From Flavobacteriales bacterium (lineage in GTDB: Bacteria; Bacteroidota; Bacteroidia; Flavobacteriales; UBA7312): a stretch of 7,137 nucleotides of DNA. Of this stretch, positions 1 through 5,587 are shown piece by piece (within the stretch, counting starts at the first letter, position 1; every line of letters starts with the position of its first letter). A program made the position numbers and the translations under genes. Where the stretch lies: assembly GCA_002862585.1 (NCBI GenBank), contig PKDP01000154.1, positions 1 to 7,137 of the forward strand, read 5' to 3'. The notes under the pieces were generated by a model. It worked only from the letters and a program-made list of their open reading frames with translations, did not search any database and was not told the DNA's origin.

Positions 1-1346
1 CCGAAGCCAATGCATGGCAGTATTCTACATTTGTTCCTCAAGATATTAATGGACTGATTGAGCTAATGGGCGGGGAAAATGCTTTGGAGCATCATCTAGA
101 TAGTTTGTTCTCAACAAACAGCAAAACAACTGGAAGACAACAAGCAGACATTACAGGGCTTATTGGACAATATGCTCACGGCAACGAGCCTAGTCACCAC
201 ATGGCATACCTGTACAATTATGTAGGAAAGCCTCATAAAACACAAGAGCGTGTTCGACAAATTATGGAAGAACAATACAGTATTCGTCCTGATGGACTTT
301 CTGGAAATGAAGATTGTGGCCAGATGTCATCATGGTACGTTTTGAGTGCTTTAGGATTTTATAGCGTTACGCCAGGATTGGATTACTATACCATAGGCAC
401 ACCTATGTTTTCACAATCACACATTAAAATAGAGAATGGTAAAACCTTTATAATACGAGCTGATAAATTAAGTGAATCCAATAAATACATACAGTCAGCA
501 GTATTAAATGGAAAGTTACTGAACAGACCTTTTATGCGTCATGCTGATATCATTAATGGAGGGGAATTAGTGTTTATAATGGGTGATAAGCCTAGCGATT
601 GGGGTTCTAAAAACCTTCCACCTTCCACAATAAGTGAACCGCAATTAACAGCCATACCTTATTTTGAAGCAGAAAGCCAAACGTTTACAGACAGCATAAA
701 AGTTAAAATAGGCAGTGTACAGGAATCAATAATTCATTATACATTGGACGGAAGCATTCCTACTCAGCAATCGAAGATATATACAGAGCCCGTTAGCTTG
801 TTTGATAATGCCACAGTTAATGCAATCGCCTATTCAGCTAATGGAATAAGTAAAGATATTTCTGCGTCATTTTATAAGATTGATGGTAGCCGAAGCATTA
901 CGATTCAAAGCAAGTATGCCAATCAGTATTCCGGATCGGGTGACAAAACACTAATTGATTATTTGAGAGGTACAGGGAGCTATCGAACAGGCGACTGGCA
1001 GGGCTACCGTGAAGATTTAGAAGCGACTGTAGATTTAGGAAAAATCAGCACAATTAACCGTTTAGCCTTAGGCTGTTTGCAGGATATAAAATCGTGGATA
1101 TTCTATCCGCCAGAAGTGGAGTTTCTAATTTCAAATGATGGTATTAATTTTACGTCTGTTGCGACTGTAAAAAACACCTTTTCAGATAAAGAATACGGCT
1201 CCTTTCATCAAGACTTTTCAACCAGCTTATCAGCAATGGCACGTTATGTGAAGGTCAAGGCAAAAAATTATGGTATTTGTCCTGAGTGGCACTTAGGAGC
1301 AGGGGGCACTACTTGGCTTTTTGCTGATGAGTTCATCATAAATTAG
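1..1346 (+). CDS. GH92 family alpha-mannosidase, C-terminal part (5' end outside window)
   Basis: Open from the left edge; the first complete codon is at base 3, giving 447 visible residues. It begins inside the catalytic domain with EANAWQY, close to the GH92 motif EGNAWQY that carries the proposed catalytic acid. QYAHGNEPSHH (about 56-66) and GNEDCGQMSSWY (101-112) follow, both GH92 signatures; the second holds acidic residues of the base/calcium site. Residues about 212-292 look like a chitobiase/hexosaminidase C-terminal (CHB_HEX_C) domain, with IHYTLDGSIPT as its mark. Residues about 300-447 look like an F5/8-type C (CBM32-like) sugar-binding domain ending in GAGGTTWLFADEFIIN. GH92 enzymes are calcium-dependent exo-alpha-mannosidases, usually exported and acting on N-glycans or mannans. 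The signal peptide would lie upstream, so export is inferred. No type IX secretion tail is seen. The methionine at base 66 is internal, not the start. Exact linkage specificity cannot be read. Confidence 0.93.
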   Translation, partial: EANAWQYSTFVPQDINGLIELMGGENALEHHLDSLFSTNSKTTGRQQADITGLIGQYAHGNEPSHHMAYLYNYVGKPHKTQERVRQIMEEQYSIRPDGLSGNEDCGQMSSWYVLSALGFYSVTPGLDYYTIGTPMFSQSHIKIENGKTFIIRADKLSESNKYIQSAVLNGKLLNRPFMRHADIINGGELVFIMGDKPSDWGSKNLPPSTISEPQLTAIPYFEAESQTFTDSIKVKIGSVQESIIHYTLDGSIPTQQSKIYTEPVSLFDNATVNAIAYSANGISKDISASFYKIDGSRSITIQSKYANQYSGSGDKTLIDYLRGTGSYRTGDWQGYREDLEATVDLGKISTINRLALGCLQDIKSWIFYPPEVEFLISNDGINFTSVATVKNTFSDKEYGSFHQDFSTSLSAMARYVKVKAKNYGICPEWHLGAGGTTWLFADEFIIN

Positions 1347-1426
1347 CAGGAGTTAACCTTTATTTAATCTTCTTCATACATTCTATTAACAACAATGCAG
1401 CAATTTTGTAGTGTAAAACTTAAACT

Positions 1427-1672
1427 ATGTATTGGAAAGATGAACTCGATGCCCTGTATCAGAAGAACAAATTCGGGAAGCGGCTTTGGAATGAATTAGT
1501 AGGCAACCAAGTCGAATTACTATTGAAAAATAACCTCAGACAAGTAGGGACTGTACTGGAAGTTAAAGATTTTGATGGAGAAATGAACCTAAAATTTGAA
1601 ACAAAAACACCTAACACCACGGTCTTGATAAAACATCGCGATATTAAGTATATAGATCCTTTTTTAAAATAG
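1427..1672 (+). CDS. Small protein of unknown function, possible Sm/LSm-like fold
   Basis: An 81-residue protein that I do not recognise as a named family. It starts with a charged, probably helical segment (1-22) and continues with predicted beta-strand sequence. Residues 24-55 resemble Sm motif 1: hydrophobic-x-G (G26), V29, alternating hydrophobics, KN (35-36), G41 seven residues after K35, then D50 and N54. Residues 66-76 (VLIKHRDIKYI) resemble Sm motif 2, usually of the form hIRGxxVxxI. The match is imperfect: there are about three extra residues between G41 and N54, and the RG pair of motif 2 reads KH. If the fold is right, the protein could form a ring that binds RNA, but that is inference. 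Another small SH3-like beta barrel is equally possible. It has no signal peptide or membrane segment. It lies 80 bp after the mannosidase and is convergent with the aldehyde dehydrogenase, with 6 bp between the stop codons. No strong ribosome binding site is seen. Confidence 0.75.
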   Translation: MYWKDELDALYQKNKFGKRLWNELVGNQVELLLKNNLRQVGTVLEVKDFDGEMNLKFETKTPNTTVLIKHRDIKYIDPFLK

Positions 1673-1678
1673 TAGGGT

Positions 1679-3118
1679 TTAGATTTTCAAGCAAACGTTT
1701 TTAGGCTCTGTAAAGAATTCTAAGGATTTGAATCCGCCTTCGCGACCAACGCCTGAATTTTTCATACCGCCAAAGGGGATACGTAAATCGCGCATCATCC
1801 AGGTGTTTATCCAAATTATTCCTGAGTCTATTTTTGCCGCAACTCTGTGTCCTTTACTGATATCTTTTGTAAAGATACTGGCCGCTAAGCCATAGCGCGT
1901 ACTGTTTGCCATTTCAATGACGTCTTCCTCATTTTTAAAAGGCATAATACTCACCACGGGACCAAAAATCTCTTCTTGATTTGTTCGACACATATGGTTT
2001 AAGCCTTCAATAATAGTTGGTTCTATGTAGTAACCCTCACTTAGTTCACCTTCTAGAATAAGTCTATTTCCACCACATAAAACTTTGCCACCTTCTTCTT
2101 TGGCAAGTTCTATTTTGCTTAAAATACTATTCATATGATCTTTGGAAACGACTGCTCCTAAGTCATTATCTGACTTAGGGTTTCCAACTTTGAGTTCTTG
2201 AGTTCGTTTTACAAAAGCAGCTTTAAATTTTTCATAAATAGGTTCTTCAACAAATAGTCGAGAGCCACAAAGGCAAATTTGACCTTGATTTCTGAAAGAA
2301 GCTTTTAAAGCCATTTCTATAGCATCTTCAAAATCGGCATCAGCGAAGATAATATTAGGGTTTTTACCACCTAATTCTAGGGATAATTTCTTGAACATAG
2401 GAGCTGCTGTTTCCGCAATTTTAGCACCCGTTACTGTGCCACCAGTAAAAGAAATAACTGGTGTATCAGGGTGGCTAGTAATAGCAGCACCAACCTTATG
2501 TCCATAACCATGAACAATATTTAATACTCCTTTTGGAAAGCCTACTTCATGACATACTTCTGACAAAAGAAAAGCTGTATAAGGCGTTACTTCAGAAGGC
2601 TTTGCCACTACAGTATTTCCAGCAGCAAGAGCTGGGGCAATCTTCCACGTGAAGAGGTAAATCGGCAAGTTCCATGGCGATATACATCCGACTACGCCAA
2701 TAGGTTCACGTAAAGTGTAGTTTATGGCTTTGCCATCCATGTCGTGCATTTGAGAGGCAAAGTGCAATGAAGCTGTAGCGAAGAACCTTAAGTTTTCAGA
2801 AGCTCTTGGGATATCTACTTGTTTGGCGAGCCATTCGGGTTTACCGTTGTCTTTACTTTCAGCTTCCACCATTTCGTCAAAACGAGCCTGTATGCCATCA
2901 GCCAATCGAATGAGGTGGTCGTGACGTTCTTTTTTACTTAGACCACTCCAAAATGGAAAGGCTTTTTTAGCGGATTCTACGGCTTTTTCAACATCTTGCT
3001 TGTCGCTTTCTGGCACCAATGAAAATACCTGACCATCAACAGGGCTTTCATTTTCTATATATTCTTTTGAATGAGGTTCAAGAAATTCTCCGTTAATGTA
3101 GTTCAGTAATTTTTTCAT
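1679..3118 (-). CDS. 2-aminomuconate-6-semialdehyde dehydrogenase (ALDH8A1/AmnC/NbaE-like aldehyde dehydrogenase)
   Basis: A full-length 479-residue NAD(P)-dependent aldehyde dehydrogenase, probably cytoplasmic. Active-site features are intact: PWN with oxyanion Asn150, KPSE with Lys173, FTGG at 224-227, LELGGKNP with general base Glu248, and NQGQICLCGSR with catalytic Cys282. A second cysteine follows at 284, as in human ALDH8A1 (ICLC). EEIFGP (382-387) and PFGGMKNSGVGREGG (448-462) complete the signature. Arginines at 105, 111, 443 and 446 lie in regions that hold the substrate-binding arginines of Pseudomonas AMSDH, but I did not align them rigorously. The predicted reaction is oxidation of 2-aminomuconate-6-semialdehyde to 2-aminomuconate, which fits the neighbouring 3-hydroxyanthranilate dioxygenase and ACMSD. 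It is the second gene of a minus-strand unit, starting 12 bp after the SDR stop. The family is certain. The substrate is inferred from context and the ALDH8-like C terminus; a general or 2-hydroxymuconic semialdehyde dehydrogenase is the main alternative. Confidence 0.9.
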   Translation of the reverse strand: MKKLLNYINGEFLEPHSKEYIENESPVDGQVFSLVPESDKQDVEKAVESAKKAFPFWSGLSKKERHDHLIRLADGIQARFDEMVEAESKDNGKPEWLAKQVDIPRASENLRFFATASLHFASQMHDMDGKAINYTLREPIGVVGCISPWNLPIYLFTWKIAPALAAGNTVVAKPSEVTPYTAFLLSEVCHEVGFPKGVLNIVHGYGHKVGAAITSHPDTPVISFTGGTVTGAKIAETAAPMFKKLSLELGGKNPNIIFADADFEDAIEMALKASFRNQGQICLCGSRLFVEEPIYEKFKAAFVKRTQELKVGNPKSDNDLGAVVSKDHMNSILSKIELAKEEGGKVLCGGNRLILEGELSEGYYIEPTIIEGLNHMCRTNQEEIFGPVVSIMPFKNEEDVIEMANSTRYGLAASIFTKDISKGHRVAAKIDSGIIWINTWMMRDLRIPFGGMKNSGVGREGGFKSLEFFTEPKNVCLKI

Positions 3119-3130
3119 TTTGTCTATAGT

Positions 3131-3913
3131 TTAAAGCGTTCCTGTACGTCCACCATCTACAGGCACATTAATGCCGTTTATGTAGCTAGCTGATGGCGAG
3201 CATAAAAAGGTGATGGCGTTTGCCACTTCATCCGCTTCACCAAATCGATTGGCTGGTACGGATGCTAACATGGCGTTTGCGATAGCCTCTTCGGAAGTGT
3301 TTTGAGTACTTGCTTTTTTTGTGATTAATGTTTTCAGTCTGTTGGTATTGGTAAAGCCTGGTAATACATTGTTTACCGTAATACCAAATTGTCCAACTTC
3401 GTTTGCCATTGTTTTTGCCCAACTGGCAACTGCACCTCGAATGGTATTGGAAACGCCCAAACCATTGATAGGCACTTTTACAGAAGTTGATATAACATTG
3501 ACTATTCTTCCATAGGAGGCAGCCTTCATACTTGGCAATACCGCTTGACTTAGGATTTGATTGCAAACTAAATGCATTCTAAACGCCGCTTCGAAGTCTT
3601 CTGTTTTGGCTTCAGAAATAGGTCCTCCAGCAGGTCCTCCAGTATTATTGATGAGGATGTGAATAGAATGATTTACCAAGTCTTTAGCTACCGACTTTAG
3701 GCTTTCAATATCTGAAAAGTCAGCACAGAAAAAGGCGTGTTTTTGACCCTTTGAAGTGTCTAATTCACTAAGAACATCTTGAAGAGTGGAAGCGTTTCTT
3801 GACATAAGAAAAACGCTGGCTCCCATCTTAGCTAGGGCTAAGGCTGTGGCTTTGCCAATTCCTTGGGTGCTGCCACAAACGAGAGCATTTTTATTAGATA
3901 AGTCTAAATTCAT
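3131..3913 (-). CDS. SDR-family protein with non-canonical catalytic tetrad, in kynurenine-catabolic cluster
   Basis: A 260-residue short-chain dehydrogenase/reductase homologue with a Rossmann fold. I start it at the ATG at 3913-3911, because MNLDLSNKNALVCGSTQGIG is the normal SDR N terminus. A TTG start at 3964 would add 17 residues and reach into the divergent promoter region. The cofactor loop GSTQGIG (14-20) stands in for TGxxxGIG, and NNTGG (89-93) for NNAG. By spacing, the usual Asn-Ser-Tyr-Lys tetrad reads His114, Ser142, Ser155, Arg159. Ser155 lies exactly 13 residues after Ser142 and 4 before Arg159, so the catalytic Tyr and Lys are replaced. I recall a CDD subgroup of BKR-like SDRs (cd05344) described as lacking a perfect tetrad; membership was not checked. 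The C terminus PVDGGRTGTL is typical. It is first in its unit, before the aldehyde dehydrogenase. Its role is unknown; handling of 2-aminomuconate or a later intermediate is a hypothesis from context. Confidence 0.9.
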   Translation of the reverse strand: MNLDLSNKNALVCGSTQGIGKATALALAKMGASVFLMSRNASTLQDVLSELDTSKGQKHAFFCADFSDIESLKSVAKDLVNHSIHILINNTGGPAGGPISEAKTEDFEAAFRMHLVCNQILSQAVLPSMKAASYGRIVNVISTSVKVPINGLGVSNTIRGAVASWAKTMANEVGQFGITVNNVLPGFTNTNRLKTLITKKASTQNTSEEAIANAMLASVPANRFGEADEVANAITFLCSPSASYINGINVPVDGGRTGTL

Positions 3914-3969
3914 AAAGCCAAAAATAGCCAAATTTGTGTAAATTGCTTGACGAATCAAATTCAATACTT
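3914..3969. promoter_or_regulatory. Divergent intergenic region between the two halves of the catabolic module
   Basis: This 56-bp gap must hold the promoters for both the SDR-ALDH unit (-) and the dioxygenase-ACMSD unit (+), unless either is read through from elsewhere. On the minus strand TATTTTTG (3926-3919) fits the Bacteroidota -7 consensus TAnnTTTG, but it sits so close to the SDR ATG that the message would be almost leaderless. CAAATTTG (3929-3936) is a perfect palindrome and a 7-of-8 match on both strands. TAAATTGC (3939-3946) is a weaker plus-strand option. TTGA-CGAA-TCAA (3947-3958) is a short dyad that might be an operator. No convincing -33 element was found, so the individual sites are uncertain. 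Confidence 0.4.
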
Positions 3970-4497
3970 ATGTCATTCAAGCAACCGTTTAACTTACACC
4001 AATGGATTGAGGAGAATAGAGATTTGCTCAAACCACCAGTCGGAAATAAAAATCTTTATGTCGAAGCAGGGGACTTTATAGTCATGATTGTAGGCGGACC
4101 CAATGCCAGAAAAGATTACCACTTTAACGAAAGCGAAGAGCTGTTTTATCAGATTCAAGGAGATATTAATGTACGTGTTCAACAGGACGGAAAAGCTGTT
4201 GACATTCCCATTAAAGAAGGGGAAATGTTTTTGTTGCCCTCTAATGTTCCTCACTCTCCTATGAGAGGAGAGAACACCGTAGGTTTGGTTATTGAAATGG
4301 TGCGAAAAGATAATATGTCTGACGGTCTTATGTGGTTTTGTGATAAATGCAACCATAAGCTGCACGAATACCGTTTTCCATTAACAAATATTGAAAAGGA
4401 TTTCTTAGGACGATTTAAAGAGTTTTATTCATCAGAAGAATTGCGCAGCTGTGATAATTGCGGTAATGTTATGGAAGCAGATGAAAGATATATTTAA
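3970..4497 (+). CDS. nbaC: 3-hydroxyanthranilate 3,4-dioxygenase
   Basis: A complete 175-residue cupin dioxygenase; the length matches bacterial members. I choose the ATG at 3970, which gives MSFKQPFNLHQWIEENRDLL and aligns end to end with the Cupriavidus metallidurans enzyme as I remember it. An in-frame TTG at 3934 would add 12 residues and enter the promoter gap. With this start the iron ligands fall at His51, Glu57 and His95, the same numbers as in that enzyme. Substrate residues Arg47 and Arg99 are conserved, and Glu109 matches its Glu110. A C-terminal rubredoxin-like iron site is intact (CxxC at 124-127 and 161-164). The enzyme uses Fe(II) and O2 to open 3-hydroxyanthranilate to 2-amino-3-carboxymuconate-6-semialdehyde, in the cytoplasm. 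It is first in the plus-strand unit, 9 bp before the ACMSD gene, which consumes its product. The symbol is the bacterial one; haaO names the same activity. Confidence 0.97.
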   Translation: MSFKQPFNLHQWIEENRDLLKPPVGNKNLYVEAGDFIVMIVGGPNARKDYHFNESEELFYQIQGDINVRVQQDGKAVDIPIKEGEMFLLPSNVPHSPMRGENTVGLVIEMVRKDNMSDGLMWFCDKCNHKLHEYRFPLTNIEKDFLGRFKEFYSSEELRSCDNCGNVMEADERYI

Positions 4498-4506
4498 TTT
4501 TACAGC

Positions 4507-5547
4507 ATGCGAATAAATGGACATGGACATATATTGCCTGAGCCTTCACAGATTCCCAAATTTCTGAAGGAAAAGAAGCTTTTTTGGATTGATGATCACA
4601 AAAAGTTTATGCGACAAGGAGATTGGTCTAGACCAATCAGTGACCCTAGTTTTTTCCTTAAAGAAAAAATAGAATGGATGGATCAATTTAAAATTGACCA
4701 CGGCGTAATGTTGTGTTTATCCCAGTTGTACTGCAATGGTTGGAAAAAACAAGACTGTGTTGACGCTATCCATTTTCAAAACGATTTCAATGCTTCTGTA
4801 CAAAGTGAACATCCAGACAAGTTTACCTGTGGTTTTGTAGTTCAACCTTTATATATGGACCATGCACTTAAAGAAATTGACCGCTGTGTAAACGAACTAG
4901 GATTAAAGGTACTTTGTTTGCCTACCCATTTTTTAAATGCGAATGGCGAATGGCTTTCTACTGCAGAGTCAGATGTAGACCCCATATACGAATTAGCTAA
5001 TAAATATGGATTGGCTGTTCAAATTCACCCTTATGACGGGGAGAAAATGATTGCCTTAAAAAATCAATATTGGCGGTTTCATTTAATTTGGATGATGGCA
5101 CAATGTGCGGACACACTTCACCTTTTTACCCTTCGAGATTTACCAAATAAATACCCCAATATGCGTACGAGTTTTGCTCATGGCGGAATGTTAGGTATTG
5201 CTAATTATGGCAGAAGAATACAAGGCTTTGACGGTCGTCCGGATATCTTCGAAGAATTGGAAGACCCTAGAAAAACCTTGGGACACAAAAACCTATATTT
5301 TGACACTTTGGTTCACGACTCTCATACTTTAGAGCTACTTAAAAAGCGAGTGGGGGCAAGTCAAATTATGATGGGCTTAGATGACCCTTATCCATTAGGA
5401 GAAATGGAAGGTGTAGGAACCTCATATCCTGGTAGGGTTTTGGATTATGCCGTAGAAATTGATGTTTTAACGGAACAGCAAAGAAAAGATATTTGGCACA
5501 AAAATGTGTTGGACTGGTTGGGCATTAAAAAGTCCGATTTTTTGTAA
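4507..5547 (+). CDS. nbaD: 2-amino-3-carboxymuconate-6-semialdehyde decarboxylase (ACMSD), amidohydrolase family
   Basis: A complete 346-residue member of the ACMSD branch of the amidohydrolase superfamily (TIM barrel, one zinc). The zinc ligands expected from Pseudomonas fluorescens ACMSD are visible: HxH near the N terminus (His6, His8 in INGHGH), His174 in IHP and Asp292 in GLDDPYPLGE. His225 in AHGG matches the catalytic His228. The residue two before HxH is Asn rather than the more usual Asp. It decarboxylates the unstable dioxygenase product to 2-aminomuconate-6-semialdehyde, which prevents spontaneous closure to quinolinate. The gene follows the dioxygenase by 9 bp and is surely co-transcribed. 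The start ATG at 4507 puts HxH at the expected distance from the N terminus. About 40 bp separate its stop from the next gene, with no hairpin terminator. A related decarboxylase of the same branch is possible from sequence alone, but the context makes ACMSD much the best reading. Confidence 0.93.
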   Translation: MRINGHGHILPEPSQIPKFLKEKKLFWIDDHKKFMRQGDWSRPISDPSFFLKEKIEWMDQFKIDHGVMLCLSQLYCNGWKKQDCVDAIHFQNDFNASVQSEHPDKFTCGFVVQPLYMDHALKEIDRCVNELGLKVLCLPTHFLNANGEWLSTAESDVDPIYELANKYGLAVQIHPYDGEKMIALKNQYWRFHLIWMMAQCADTLHLFTLRDLPNKYPNMRTSFAHGGMLGIANYGRRIQGFDGRPDIFEELEDPRKTLGHKNLYFDTLVHDSHTLELLKKRVGASQIMMGLDDPYPLGEMEGVGTSYPGRVLDYAVEIDVLTEQQRKDIWHKNVLDWLGIKKSDFL

Positions 5548-5556
5548 TAAATGATT

Positions 5557-5564
5557 TACATTTG
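5557..5564 (+). promoter_or_regulatory. Candidate -7 element upstream of the PurF-family gene
   Basis: TACATTTG matches the Bacteroidota -7 consensus TAnnTTTG exactly. It lies 23 bp before the ATG at 5588, which would give a leader of roughly 15-20 nt. The nearest upstream TTTG (5541-5544) is only 12 bp away, too close for a normal -33 element, so support comes from the -7 half alone. If real, it gives the purine-type gene its own promoter, separate from the ACMSD unit. Confidence 0.4.
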
Positions 5565-5587
5565 CTAACTCAAATAAACACTACGTT

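Noticed and set aside
1401..1408. CAATTTTG as a -7 element for the small Sm-like gene
   Set aside because: One mismatch to TAnnTTTG and no -33 element at a suitable distance; such matches are frequent in AT-rich DNA, so I did not annotate it.
1655..1690. Possible bidirectional terminator between the convergent genes
   Set aside because: There is an A/T-rich run, but the only pairing found is three or four bases around a long loop, which is not a credible hairpin.
3321..3515. Open frame of 64 codons on the plus strand
   Set aside because: Antisense to conserved SDR coding sequence, with no motif and no convincing start context.
3237..3566. Open frame of 109 codons on the minus strand
   Set aside because: It lies wholly inside the SDR gene in another frame; the translation is rich in Cys, Ser and Tyr without any recognisable motif, while the SDR frame carries clear family signatures.
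3914..3964. N-terminal extension of the SDR from a TTG codon at 3964
   Set aside because: The extra 17 residues are not part of the SDR fold and would consume nearly the whole divergent promoter gap; the ATG at 3913 fits the family.
3934..3969. N-terminal extension of the dioxygenase from a TTG codon at 3934
   Set aside because: The ATG at 3970 reproduces the family numbering of iron ligands 51, 57 and 95; the extension has no counterpart.
3994..4365. Open frame of 123 codons on the minus strand
   Set aside because: Antisense to the dioxygenase, whose iron ligands and length are all as expected; the shadow protein shows no family pattern.
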